DNA from: Cuneatibacter sp. NSJ-177
GTDB lineage: Bacteria; Bacillota; Clostridia; Lachnospirales; Lachnospiraceae
Assembly (NCBI RefSeq): GCF_022867805.1
Contig: NZ_JALIFO010000002.1
Span: 310,001-374,000 of the forward strand
Length of the DNA: 64,000 nucleotides
Direction of reading: 5' to 3'
Below the pieces are notes generated by a model, which was not told where the DNA came from, did no database searches, and saw only the letters and a program-made list of their open reading frames with translations. The translations under genes and the position numbers were made by a program. The first letter of the stretch is position 1; each line of letters begins with the position of its first letter. Of this stretch, positions 35,469 to 44,306 are shown piece after piece.

Positions 35469-38101
35469 GATTCCTGTTCCTCCCAAAGGCAGCAGCGCCC
35501 TTTCCCCAATCCCTTTGCCCGATAAAGCGCTTTGTCCGCCCGCAGGATTACTTCATCTAAAGATTCTCCCGTCCGATACATCGTCGTTCCGGCCGAGCAG
35601 GAAATCATTCCTAACTCTTCGCCCAGTTCACAATTTCTGGCCGCTTCGCAAATCCTCTGACCTTTTTTTTGCGCCGCCTCCGCAGAAGGCATATTTTTCA
35701 TCACAACCAGAAATTCATCACCGCCGATCCGAGCGGCGATATCATCCGTCCGGATCTCAGAGCGCAAGATCACCCCAAACTGCTTAAGCAGCCGGTCCCC
35801 GACCGGATGTCCAAATGTATCGTTGCATTGCTTTAAATCATCCAGATCAAAGATAAAGACCGCGTGGTTTTCTTTCCGGTTTCCCAATTCCTCCACAGCA
35901 GCTTCAAATCCCCGGCGATTGAGCAGCCCAGTCAAAAAGTCACTGTAGGCGGCGCGCTGCATCAGGCTTGCCTGGTTTTGAATCATATTTCCCTGCTGTT
36001 CCAGCTGGGACGCCCGCACCACCAGGCGTACGGTATTCTTTAAAATCACAGGGTCAAACGGGCTCTCCACATAGTCTTCGGCGCCCGCTTTCAAGGCTCT
36101 CCGTTTGTTTTCCTTGCCGGGGGCTCCAGTTAAAATCACCGGGATCTCCGCCAGCTCAGCCTCCCCGCGTATCCGGTCCAGCAGCTCCATCCCTCCGATT
36201 CCAGGCAGGTCCAAACTGATCAAAGCCGTTACGATATCTCTGGATTCTCTCTTTAGATAATCCAGCGTAGCGTCCCCGTCTTTCATCTCCACCACTTCGT
36301 ACGTCCCGGTCAGCGTCTGTTTGGCTGTCTCCCGGCAGGCCGCCTGGCCGTCGGCCACCAAAATCACGCCGCCCTGGAATGCTTCGCCGGATAAGGAGTC
36401 TTCCGGATCCTCCCCTTCCTCGCCTTCTGCATTCTTGTTGGTTAGAAAACCTTCAAATTCTTCATTCGGCACCGGCCGGGCCAGGTAATATCCCTGCGCA
36501 TAGCGGCAGTTGATGGCCAGCAGTTTCTGCATCTGCTCTTCGGTTTCCACCCCTTCCGCAATGACCTGAAGGTTCATCCACCGGGCCAGCTCAATGATAA
36601 AGCGCAGGATGCTGCGCTTGCCCACCTTCGCCGTCTCATTCTGGATAAACTTAATATCCAGCTTCAAGACATCGATCGGAAGTTCATTCAACATATTTAA
36701 GGAAGAATAGCCGCTTCCAAAGTCGTCCATCTCAATCACAAAGCCTAAGTCCCTAAGCGCCGCCACTGTGTCGATGATCTGCTTGGGATTTTCCGTGTAA
36801 GCGCTCTCCGTAATTTCCAAGTGGAGCTGGGCAGGGCTTAACTGGTATCGTTCCACCATGCTCTTTAAAATTACCGGCAGGTTTTCATTATAGATATCCG
36901 CGCGGGATACGTTGACGGAAATCGGGACAACCGGAAGCCCCCGGTCCATCCAGTTCCGGATCAGCGCACAGGTGCCTTCCCATATATATTGATCCAATTT
37001 CGTAATAAATCCATTTTTTTCGAACAGGGGGATGAATTCCCCCGGAGAAAGGAAACCGCGCTCGGAATGCAGCCACCGCACCAAGGCTTCCGCCCCGGAC
37101 AGCCGCCCCGTCTGAATGTTATATTTCGGCTGCAAATAGATCAGGAACTGCTTCGTGGCCAGCGCCGTCTCCATGCTGTCCGTAATGGACTGCTCCAGCA
37201 GCATTTTTTTTCTCAGGTTCTCGTCATAGTAGGCAAAATATTTTCCATAGCGGCCTTTGATGCTCTCAATGGCCAGCGCCGCACGGTCGCACATTTGGTC
37301 GACGGAGATGGTGGGATCCGTGATCCGGTAGATTCCCCATTTCATCACCAGCGTCCCTGCGTCGGTGAACTGATTCAGCTCCTGGTTTGCCCGCTCAAAA
37401 AGATCCGTCGTATATTCCGCACCGCGCTCCATGAGGCACACAAAAATATCCGATGACATACGGCCAAAGATCCCGTTTCCTCCGACGGACGGAAGGACAT
37501 GATCTGCGATATAGCGCAGGAGCCTGTCTCCGTTTTTTACGCCGAAAACATCGTTGACCAGCTTAAAGTTTTCAATATCGGAGCAAATGATGTCGTACTG
37601 TTTCTCCGGATTCTGATCCAGGATCCGCCTGACTTTCTGATAAAAAAATTCTTTGCTGTAGAGGCCGGTCAGACGGTCGTATTCCATCAGGTTCATCATC
37701 GCGGAGGTTTCACGCAGATTGATGATGCTGGCCACCCGGTGGCGGATGATCTGCGCCTTGTACGGCTTCGTGATGAAATCCGTGGCCCCCTGAGACAGGG
37801 CGGAAATCTCGTCTTCCTCACTGCCGCTCTGCGTCGCCACAATCACGGGGATGGAGGAGATGGCCGGGTCTGCTTTCATTCGTCCGAGAAACGTAAAGCC
37901 ATCCATCACAGGCATGACCAGATCCAACAGGATCAGGGATATGCCTTCTCCATACTGATGAAGCAGATCCAACGCTTCTTTCCCGTTTTCTGCCTCTACG
38001 ACCTCATATTCTCCTGACAAAATCCCAAGAAGGATCTGCCGGTTGATCTCCGCATCTTCTACCACAAGAATTTTTTTCCGTGAAAACATAGCCGAACCCA
38101 T
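35465..38101 (-). CDS. REC-GGDEF-EAL-REC-GGDEF c-di-GMP turnover protein
   Basis: An 878-residue protein: receiver 1 (about 8-125, VVEDAEINR, LLDLVMPVMDG), GGDEF 1 (about 140-300, signature degenerate: FGRMSSDIFVCL), EAL (about 310-560, AEALVRW, EITESAY, DDFGSGYSS, KLDIKFI, AEGVETEEQ all present), receiver 2 (about 590-705, SLDLPGIGG as the acceptor region), GGDEF 2 (about 720-878, ARIGGDEFLVV intact). So it should both make c-di-GMP (second GGDEF) and degrade it (EAL), with two receivers as possible switches. It heads a four-gene operon with two hybrid kinases and an HPt protein. The start is uncertain: ATG 38101 sits right on GAGGT, ATG 38089 is the alternative. Confidence 0.9.
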   Translation of the reverse strand: MGSAMFSRKKILVVEDAEINRQILLGILSGEYEVVEAENGKEALDLLHQYGEGISLILLDLVMPVMDGFTFLGRMKADPAISSIPVIVATQSGSEEDEISALSQGATDFITKPYKAQIIRHRVASIINLRETSAMMNLMEYDRLTGLYSKEFFYQKVRRILDQNPEKQYDIICSDIENFKLVNDVFGVKNGDRLLRYIADHVLPSVGGNGIFGRMSSDIFVCLMERGAEYTTDLFERANQELNQFTDAGTLVMKWGIYRITDPTISVDQMCDRAALAIESIKGRYGKYFAYYDENLRKKMLLEQSITDSMETALATKQFLIYLQPKYNIQTGRLSGAEALVRWLHSERGFLSPGEFIPLFEKNGFITKLDQYIWEGTCALIRNWMDRGLPVVPISVNVSRADIYNENLPVILKSMVERYQLSPAQLHLEITESAYTENPKQIIDTVAALRDLGFVIEMDDFGSGYSSLNMLNELPIDVLKLDIKFIQNETAKVGKRSILRFIIELARWMNLQVIAEGVETEEQMQKLLAINCRYAQGYYLARPVPNEEFEGFLTNKNAEGEEGEDPEDSLSGEAFQGGVILVADGQAACRETAKQTLTGTYEVVEMKDGDATLDYLKRESRDIVTALISLDLPGIGGMELLDRIRGEAELAEIPVILTGAPGKENKRRALKAGAEDYVESPFDPVILKNTVRLVVRASQLEQQGNMIQNQASLMQRAAYSDFLTGLLNRRGFEAAVEELGNRKENHAVFIFDLDDLKQCNDTFGHPVGDRLLKQFGVILRSEIRTDDIAARIGGDEFLVVMKNMPSAEAAQKKGQRICEAARNCELGEELGMISCSAGTTMYRTGESLDEVILRADKALYRAKGLGKGRCCLWEEQES

Positions 38102-38111
38102 ACCTCATCTG

Positions 38112-38261
38112 AACCGTTCCAAAACGGTTTATTTCTTCCTCTCAAAATTCCAGAAAAATCAAAGACTGTACATTTTTTATTCGGTAAAATCAGCTTTACC
38201 GTCCTATGTTATATGATACCTCTTTTTTCCGGGCCGGTCAAATGATATTAAATTCATTTGA
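38112..38261. promoter_or_regulatory. Promoter region with three palindromes upstream of the c-di-GMP/phosphorelay operon
   Basis: Perfect inverted repeats in 150 bp: AACCGTT-4-AACGGTT (38112-38129, right before the start codon), CGGTAAA-6-TTTACCG (38182-38201) and TCAAATGA-8-TCATTTGA (38238-38261). None is followed by a T-run, so they read as operators rather than terminators. Confidence 0.5.
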
Positions 38262-38273
38262 TCTACTTTTCCG

Positions 38274-39305
38274 TCATCTCAGGATCATATTTCGTATTTC
38301 CTGAGATTTCGCCATCCGTGCCGATGAATCTACGCGGAGATAGACCTTACCGGAAACCGTGCATGGCTTTTCTCTCAGCTCCGCCACGTCCAGGATCAGA
38401 ATCGCCTTTTCTCTGGAACCGGAAAGCCGAAACAGCTGAAAGTCCACCTCCGGACAGGGATCGCAGAGATCCCGGATGGAATTGATGATCCGAAGCTTCA
38501 TTTCATCGGCCCGGCTCAGTTCCACCCCTACCACCTCGCCGCTGTCCTCCACGCCGATCAGGATCAGGCCGCCTCCCGGCGTGTTGGCGAACGCCCCGAT
38601 CTCATAGGAGATATCCCGCCCTCCCGGCAGCTGACGTTTAAATTCGAAATTCTCCTGTTCTTTCAAAATCAACAACTCATCCAAGGAATAGCCCAGCCTT
38701 TTTTCCAGATATAAATCAACGTCCGTGGTCAATTCCCGGATCTGCTCTCCTTCCTCCGGCTGGCCGAGTCCCAGGACGACAAACGGATATTGGAGCGGCA
38801 GAGGCGACAGTCCGGTCAGGATTTCCTCGATATCCTCAAAGGAAACGCACCGCAGCGGTCTCCGGACGCTCTTCATGAACAGCAAAACCACGACCAGGCT
38901 GATCTGACCGGTCTTCACAATCAAGGGAAACTTCACAAACAAATCGCTGATCAAAAAATCCCGCTTCCCCAAGGCCAGGGAAATTCCCACGTTCCCCTTC
39001 GCCCCGTCGATATGCTGTACTTTGTCCTGTCCATACCGGATGACAACATCCCCGTCCCATTCCTTTTGTTTCAAGGCCTCCAGAAATCCATGTTCAAAAT
39101 CCCGCAGGGAAATCTCTCTCCGGCTTGGAAATCTTTCCCGGAGAAAGTCCTCTTCCTTTATCTGTGATATGGTTTTCCGGATTTCTTCCAACTGTTCCGG
39201 ATACTGTGTATTCAGCAGATTCCAGCCTTTAAAATGGCTGATGATTTTCCCGATTTGCATGGTCGTCCACCCCGCTTCCACCGCCTCCCGGACCGTATTT
39301 TCCAC
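38274..39305 (-). CDS. AlbA_2 (Schlafen-like) domain protein with possible BglII-like N-terminal domain
   Basis: A 343-residue protein. Residues about 205-320 match the AlbA_2 domain: ENFEFKRQLPGGRDISYEIGAFANTPGGGLILIGVEDSG, a putative nucleic-acid-binding or nuclease-like fold shared with Schlafen proteins. Residues about 20-185 vaguely resemble BglII/BstYI-type restriction endonucleases (IDGAKGNVGISLALGKRDFLISDLF), but the second acidic catalytic position seems missing, so activity is doubtful. The start is likely GTG 39305, with a weak ribosome site; the ATG 16 residues in is the alternative. It is a single gene between the hsp20 terminator and the phosphorelay promoter. The function is unknown. 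Confidence 0.65.
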   Translation of the reverse strand: MENTVREAVEAGWTTMQIGKIISHFKGWNLLNTQYPEQLEEIRKTISQIKEEDFLRERFPSRREISLRDFEHGFLEALKQKEWDGDVVIRYGQDKVQHIDGAKGNVGISLALGKRDFLISDLFVKFPLIVKTGQISLVVVLLFMKSVRRPLRCVSFEDIEEILTGLSPLPLQYPFVVLGLGQPEEGEQIRELTTDVDLYLEKRLGYSLDELLILKEQENFEFKRQLPGGRDISYEIGAFANTPGGGLILIGVEDSGEVVGVELSRADEMKLRIINSIRDLCDPCPEVDFQLFRLSGSREKAILILDVAELREKPCTVSGKVYLRVDSSARMAKSQEIRNMILR

Positions 39306-39392
39306 GGAAGAACCGGTCGACGCAGTTTTTCTTTGTAGTTATACTATATCATATCTATACCTGAATCGGTATAGATGGATATAAAAATCCAA

Positions 39393-39420
39393 AGGGGCCC
39401 AGGCATTTGCCCGGGCCCCT
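39393..39420 (-). terminator. Terminator of hsp20
   Basis: A strong GC hairpin AGGGGCCC-a-GGC / GCC-c-GGGCCCCT with an ATTT loop (39393-39420). On the minus strand it is followed by TTTGGATTTTTA. It lies 43 bp after the hsp20 stop. Confidence 0.8.
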
Positions 39421-39462
39421 ATCTATAAATCCTCGCTTTGGTTAGGGTACGAGGAATTGTCT

Positions 39463-39912
39463 TTACCCTTCAATCATGATATGCTTCTGCTGCTCAATTT
39501 GTTTCTTTTCTTTTTTCGGGACGGACAGTTTCAGGATGCCGTCCTCGAACTTCGCGTGAATCTCATCCTGGGTCACTGCCTCGCCGACATAAAAGCTGCG
39601 GGAACAGCTACCGGCATACCGCTCACGGCGGATGTAGGTTCCCTTCTGATCGCTCTCATCTTTGTCCAGACTCTTGGTGGCGCTGACTGTCAGATAGCCG
39701 TCCTCCAATTTCGCGGAAATATCTTCTTTTTTAAAGCCCGGCAGATCGATCGCCACCTCATAGGTTCCGTCCGTCTCCTTCACGTCGGTTTTCATCAGGT
39801 TCTTTTCTCTCTTGCCGTACAGCGGATTGCGTTTTCCGTAAAATTCGCTTTCAAAAGGGAAATTCATCATCTCATCAAATAAGTTCTCTCCAAAAATACT
39901 AGGCATCAACAT
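39463..39912 (-). CDS. Hsp20/alpha-crystallin family small heat-shock protein
   Basis: A 149-residue ATP-independent chaperone that holds unfolding proteins in the cytoplasm. The alpha-crystallin domain spans about 40-135: MKTDVKETDGTYEVAIDLPGFKKEDISAKLEDGYLTV, RRERYAGSCSRSFYVGE, KFEDGILKLSVPKK. Normal length for the family. ATG 39912 has GGAGG eight bases upstream. Expression should be heat-inducible through HrcA, given the CIRCE operator that overlaps its promoter at 40035-40077. Confidence 0.95.
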   Translation of the reverse strand: MLMPSIFGENLFDEMMNFPFESEFYGKRNPLYGKREKNLMKTDVKETDGTYEVAIDLPGFKKEDISAKLEDGYLTVSATKSLDKDESDQKGTYIRRERYAGSCSRSFYVGEAVTQDEIHAKFEDGILKLSVPKKEKKQIEQQKHIMIEG

Positions 39913-40034
39913 AACTCATTCCTCCATTCTTTCTGACACCCTGTGCCTTTTTTGGAACTTATTCTCCGGTCCTTTTGATCGGGGAAATCGGATCGGGATC
40001 CTTTGATTGGATCCTCTTCCTTTGTTCTGAATCT

Positions 40035-40077
40035 GTTATAGCACATGTTGCTAGCACTGTCAAGAGTCGAGTGCTAA
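40035..40077 (-). promoter_or_regulatory. CIRCE operator and sigma-A promoter of hsp20
   Basis: On the minus strand TTAGCACTC-N9-CAGTGCTAG (40077-40051), 16 of 18 bases of the CIRCE consensus, the site of the HrcA repressor. Inside it begins TTGACA (40063-40058), followed after 17 bases by TATAAC (40040-40035). HrcA binding would cover the -35 box. Confidence 0.9.
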
Positions 40078-40246
40078 TTTTATATTTATTTTAGTTTTTT
40101 CTTTTTTTATTTATTCAATTTAAAATATCATAATGCTTTTAACTGTTTACACTTGCTTTTCTTCCATACCAGTTAGTTGTTTTCAGACATTTCTTTGTAT
40201 TTTTTATCATACCCCAAAACAACCTGTATCGATTCGCTCATCAAGA

Positions 40247-40780
40247 TCAACCCCGGCCTTTTCCTGTCATCGCCTCATGCTCGGAGTGGATCTCACGGTA
40301 AAGTTTCCGCACGTCCCAGTCCTGATTGGTGGCCGTCATCACTGCCTTATACGGAATGCGAATCCCGGCTTTGCGCAGCGCCGCCAGCACCGCATCCACC
40401 CTGCCGCCGGAGAGTCCGGCCATCACAAAAAGTTCCTCCGCAAGGTCTTCCGCTGTCTTGTCCTTCGCTGCTGTTTCGCTTAGCACCTCCCGTTCATCGG
40501 GCGGTGCTTCTGCTGCCGTTTCACGCGGTTCTCCCCGTCCATCCGGAGATCCACTACCGGGTCTAGCACTCAAGTCCTCTCTCCCAGCGCCCTCGGTTTT
40601 CCCCTCCTGCTGGTCTCTCTGCTGGCCTGTCTGCTTCTCCCCGGCCAGGACGCCGACCGGCAGGTCATACTGGTCCGGTCCCACGCTCTTTAGCCGCAGG
40701 CGCAGCGGCATCAAGGCTCTCTTCACCTGATTCCGCCTGGCTGTATCGTTAAAGTTGATCAATAAGATGGTTTCTTTCAT
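40247..40780 (-). CDS. DUF3783 domain protein
   Basis: A 177-residue protein. The N-terminus ETILLINFNDTARRNQVKRAL starts like DUF3783 proteins. A low-complexity polar middle (about 60-115) is followed by the DUF3783 core: ELFVMAGLSGGRVDAVLAALRKAGIRIPYKAVMTATNQDWDVRKLYREI. The function of the family is not known. The start ATG 40780 overlaps the LysR stop as ATGA, so it is translationally coupled; the longer frame to 41017 lies inside the LysR gene in another frame. Confidence 0.75.
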   Translation of the reverse strand: MKETILLINFNDTARRNQVKRALMPLRLRLKSVGPDQYDLPVGVLAGEKQTGQQRDQQEGKTEGAGREDLSARPGSGSPDGRGEPRETAAEAPPDEREVLSETAAKDKTAEDLAEELFVMAGLSGGRVDAVLAALRKAGIRIPYKAVMTATNQDWDVRKLYREIHSEHEAMTGKGRG

Positions 40781-41673
40781 TCTCCGATTCCTTTCCCTGA
40801 TTCTCCATATTGTTTCCGGATAAACCGCACGAAGGCCTTCGCCTCGGTGCTCAGCTTCCGGTTTTTCTTTGACACAATCCCGATCTCCAAGTTCGCCTCC
40901 GGTTCCGCCAGCTCTGCAAAGCATACCCTTTTCTGCCCGGCGGCAATCTCCTTCATCACGAAATAGCCGAGATTTCCCTCCAGCATCCGAAACGCAGTGC
41001 CATGCTGCTGGGTGCACAAAAACACTTCCGGCTCCAGCCCCCGGCGCCGGATCTGGCGCTCAATCACCGGAAGATTTTTGCTGTCGTTCTGTTCCAAAAT
41101 CATAGGGTAGCGGACCACCTCCGGAAAGGTGACCCTGTCTCGGCCGGCCAAAGGGTGCTCCGGCCGCATGCAGTACACCACGCAGGACCGGGTAAACGGC
41201 TCCACTTGGAACTCCTCGCGGGAAATCCGGTTGGTGACCAGGATGGCGAGGTCCGCCGCCTCATGGGAAACGGCCTCCAGCGCGCTTTTTTTGATGGTTT
41301 CGCTGATCTTAACAACCAGATCCGGGCGCGTCCTCCGGTATTTCCAGATCGGCTCCGCCACAGCAAAGGCTCCGATCGGCGACATGGTCGCAATCCGAAG
41401 CTCCTTGTTCCGCCGCCCCAGCTCACGCATGCCGGAAAGCGCCTGGTCTGTCTCAAAAAGCAGCTCTTTCGCCTGGAGGAGAAAACGCTCCCCCTCCGCC
41501 GTCAGCTCCAAACGTCTGCTCGACCGCTGGAAGAGAATCACTCCGAATTCCTGTTCCAGCGCGTGGATCGCCTTGGTCAGCACCGGCTGAGTTACATGGA
41601 ATTCCTCAGCGGCCCTGGTCATGCCTCCGTACTTGCAGACCGCCGTGAAATACCGCACATGGGACAATTTCAT
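40777..41673 (-). CDS. LysR-family transcriptional regulator (first of two)
   Basis: A 298-residue regulator: winged HTH at residues 1-60 (MKLSHVRYFTAVCKYGGMTRAAEEFHVTQPVLTKAIHALEQEFGVILFQR), effector-binding domain after about 90 (IATMSPIGAFAVAEPIWKYRR). ATG 41673 has GGAGG eight bases upstream; the frame to 41709 is a weaker option. Its effector domain is very similar to that of the next gene (VYCMRPEHPLAGR, PMILEQ, YFVM-E), showing a tandem duplication. It is co-transcribed with the DUF3783 gene. Confidence 0.92.
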   Translation of the reverse strand: MKLSHVRYFTAVCKYGGMTRAAEEFHVTQPVLTKAIHALEQEFGVILFQRSSRRLELTAEGERFLLQAKELLFETDQALSGMRELGRRNKELRIATMSPIGAFAVAEPIWKYRRTRPDLVVKISETIKKSALEAVSHEAADLAILVTNRISREEFQVEPFTRSCVVYCMRPEHPLAGRDRVTFPEVVRYPMILEQNDSKNLPVIERQIRRRGLEPEVFLCTQQHGTAFRMLEGNLGYFVMKEIAAGQKRVCFAELAEPEANLEIGIVSKKNRKLSTEAKAFVRFIRKQYGESGKGIGE

Positions 41674-41745
41674 CGCCCGCGCCTCCTGTTCTTCTCTCCC
41701 CTCAGACACCAGAAAATCCCGCCCATTCTCCGGCCGTCCGGCATG

Positions 41746-42627
41746 TTAGCTCTTTCCCTGATACTCTTCTTCAATAAACTGCACGAACTGGCTGGTATCC
41801 GAGTACAGCCGCTTTCCCTTTTTCCAGACCAAACCGATCTCCAGGTCGGCCAAGGGCTCCGCCAGCTCGGCCGTGCAGACCCCGTCCTGCATCCCGGCCA
41901 GCTCCCGCATCACAAAATACCCGGTATCGCCGTCCAGCACCTGGAAGGCCGTGTTGTGCTGCTGGGTGCGGAGAATGATCCTGGGAAAGAGGCCCTGTCT
42001 TCTCATCTCCCGCTCAACGGCGGGCATATTTTTCCGGTCATGCTGCTCTAAAATCATTGGGTACGGGGCAAGCTCCGCAAAGGAAAGCTGCTCTCTTCCT
42101 GCCAGAGGATGCTCCGGCCGCATACAGTAGACGACGCGGGAGCGGGCAAAAGGGAGAACCGAAAAATCCTCCCGCGAAATTCGATTTACAATCAGGATTC
42201 CCACGTCGGCCCGCTCCTTTTTGATCTCTTCCAGCACCTCTGTCTTTACGGTTTCCCGGACGGAAATTTTCAATTCGGGTCTGGCCTTTCGGAACTCCCG
42301 GACCGGCCCATCCACCACATAAGCGCCGATGGGGGACATGGTAGCGATGTTCACCACATTGCGTTTTCCGCCCAGATCCTGCATGTTCCGGGCGATCCGG
42401 TCTGCATGGGCCAGGAGTGACTCGGCCTTTTCCCAAAAGACCTGTCCGGCCTCGGTCAGCACCAATTTTTTTCCGGCCCGCCGAAACAGCTCCACCTCCA
42501 GCTCTTCCTCCAACGCCTTGACGGCTTTGCTCAGAGCGGGCTGAGAAATCTGAAATTCCGCGGCGGCCTTTGTCAGGCTGCCGCACCGGCAGGCGGCGAC
42601 AAAATAGCGAAGCTGAGAAAAACGCAT
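41746..42627 (-). CDS. LysR-family transcriptional regulator (second of two)
   Basis: A 293-residue LysR regulator: HTH at 1-60 (MRFSQLRYFVAACRCGSLTKAAAEFQISQPALSKAVKALEEELEVELFRR), effector domain with NIATMSPIGAYVVDGPVREFRK and VVYCMRPEHPLAGREQLSF. It is a clear paralogue of its neighbour at 40777-41673. It is divergent from the esterase/transporter genes beginning at 42976, and LysR proteins usually control the divergent operon, so those genes are the likely targets. The effector is unknown. ATG 42627 has GGAGG upstream. Confidence 0.92.
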   Translation of the reverse strand: MRFSQLRYFVAACRCGSLTKAAAEFQISQPALSKAVKALEEELEVELFRRAGKKLVLTEAGQVFWEKAESLLAHADRIARNMQDLGGKRNVVNIATMSPIGAYVVDGPVREFRKARPELKISVRETVKTEVLEEIKKERADVGILIVNRISREDFSVLPFARSRVVYCMRPEHPLAGREQLSFAELAPYPMILEQHDRKNMPAVEREMRRQGLFPRIILRTQQHNTAFQVLDGDTGYFVMRELAGMQDGVCTAELAEPLADLEIGLVWKKGKRLYSDTSQFVQFIEEEYQGKS

Positions 42628-42975
42628 AAAAGCCCTCCTTTGCGGTCATTATACCATGTCTCCGACATGGTACCGCTCCGCTTTGGATGGCCACTTCGCT
42701 TCGCTTCGGGCCGGTATCATGTCCACTTCGTGCACATTATACCATCCTTTCTCTTCTTTTTCCATCTATACCCGGTTTTCCTGGTTTCATTCCTTCTAGT
42801 TATATGCAAATAATTTATAACCATTTCCTTTTTGAATGGGATCTTGTTAAAATACAGCTAGATTCTTAAGAACAGTTGAGGCGCGCCCTAGCTCACACAG
42901 GCGGCGGCAGATTCGGCCCGGCTCATTCCGAGCAAGCTGTGCCAAACATACCGCTCACAGGAAAGGAGTATCTTC
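42628..42975. promoter_or_regulatory. Divergent intergenic region with palindrome between lysR and the esterase gene
   Basis: About 350 bp without a gene. TACCATGTC (42652-42660), three bases, GACATGGTA (42664-42672) is a perfect palindrome 25 bp from the LysR start and a likely operator. CATTATACCAT occurs twice (about 42647 and 42736). A weak promoter TTGTTA-N17-TAAGAA near 42845 may drive the esterase. Confidence 0.5.
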
Positions 42976-44280
42976 ATGTTCACCCAGCCTCTTTTACCCT
43001 CCGGGCGGAGAGTAAGATTCATCCACGAATTCCACGGTGTCTATTTCCGCTCCGGCTATGACAAACTGTTTCTGGATCGCGCCCTCTACGAGCCAGTCTT
43101 CCCGGTCTTTGAGCAGGACGGCGTCTTTTTCCTCTCCCTGGAGGACCTTTCCCGCATTTACTCCCCGGACCTCCTCGTCCAGGTGGAGGGCGGACGGATC
43201 CGCCTGAGGTTTCAAAAATATCTGGACACCATGGAGCGGGTTCAGATTGACAGGCAGTGGTATCTCCGGGAAGTTCCCGCAGAAGAAGCCGTCCTGGCCG
43301 TCGGGGAGCCGCTGGCCCAGGCCCATGGAGAATGGATCGAGCTCTCCGCAGGTCCCAGGGAAATCGGCGGCATCCTTTATCTTCCGGCCATTGAGGTGAT
43401 GACGAAGATCTTTGGCGCGCGGACGGTCCCAGCCAAAAACATGACCGTACTCACCTTCTATGAGGACCTGACGTTCCCCCTCGTTTTGTGGCGGTATTAC
43501 AGCTCGGTTGTGCGCGGCCGGACGTGCGGGGAGATTCACCGCTCCTTCTGGTTCGAGGAGGGCAGGCGGGTCATTCCGTATCACATGTACATTCCCACCG
43601 GTTATCAGCCGGATACCCCTAACAAAGCGGTATTCTATTTTCACGGCGGCGGCGGCAATGAAAGCCGCTTTTACGACCAGTCCGGCCAGAAAGCCCAGCT
43701 TTATGCGGAAGATAGAGGCTATATCGTCGCCGGAACCAACGGCTATATCCTCAGCTCCTTTTACGGAAGCCTGGTTCCGATCATTCAAACCCTTGACGTT
43801 CTAGATCCGGAAAAGGTCGCATATGAAAATCCGGAGGGTTGGCCGGAGGAAACTCTCCTGCTGCGCCGCCTGGCAGGCCTCTCTATGGAGCGGCAGTTTG
43901 AAGAAATCTTCGGGCGCTGGAATCTGGACAAAGAAAATCTGTTTGCCGCGGGAAATTCCGCCGGATCCGTAGCCTGTATGCAGTATGTGCTGATGAGACC
44001 CGGCCTGTTCAACGCCATCTGCCCCACCGGCGGCTTCGTCAACTATCATTTTTATGACTTGCGCCAATTCGCCGCCAATCTCGCCCCCCGGCACGCGCTT
44101 TTTGTCTGCGGCACCGAGGATGAGCACGGTTTCGACTATGTGATGCGGGGCTGGGCCGAGATGGACCGCCTCGGCATTCCCTACCAAAAGCTTGTGGTCG
44201 GAGGCGGCGATCATCCCTCCGGCTGGAGCCAGGTGACGGACCGGATCTTTGACTTTTTTGACAGCTGTCTGACGAAATAA
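42976..44280 (+). CDS. Poly(3-hydroxybutyrate) depolymerase-like esterase
   Basis: A 434-residue alpha/beta hydrolase. After an N-terminal region (about 1-165) that resembles copper-amine-oxidase-N-type or stalk domains, the hydrolase fold (about 190-434) has HGGGG (oxyanion, about 224), nucleophile Ser in AAGNSAGS, a probable acid in CGTEDEHGF and base His in GGGDHPSGW. The LpqC/PHB-depolymerase-type esterase class fits; the substrate is unknown. There is no signal peptide, so it is cytoplasmic. ATG 42976 follows AAAGGAG. It leads an apparent operon with MFS and YfcC-type carriers, suggesting uptake and hydrolysis of one ester-containing compound (inference). Confidence 0.8.
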   Translation: MFTQPLLPSGRRVRFIHEFHGVYFRSGYDKLFLDRALYEPVFPVFEQDGVFFLSLEDLSRIYSPDLLVQVEGGRIRLRFQKYLDTMERVQIDRQWYLREVPAEEAVLAVGEPLAQAHGEWIELSAGPREIGGILYLPAIEVMTKIFGARTVPAKNMTVLTFYEDLTFPLVLWRYYSSVVRGRTCGEIHRSFWFEEGRRVIPYHMYIPTGYQPDTPNKAVFYFHGGGGNESRFYDQSGQKAQLYAEDRGYIVAGTNGYILSSFYGSLVPIIQTLDVLDPEKVAYENPEGWPEETLLLRRLAGLSMERQFEEIFGRWNLDKENLFAAGNSAGSVACMQYVLMRPGLFNAICPTGGFVNYHFYDLRQFAANLAPRHALFVCGTEDEHGFDYVMRGWAEMDRLGIPYQKLVVGGGDHPSGWSQVTDRIFDFFDSCLTK

Positions 44281-44306
44281 AGATATCAGGAGAAAAGGAG
44301 AACACT

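Noticed and set aside
40781-41017. N-terminal extension of the DUF3783 gene
   Set aside because: It lies inside the LysR gene in another frame, while ATG 40780 shows normal ATGA coupling.
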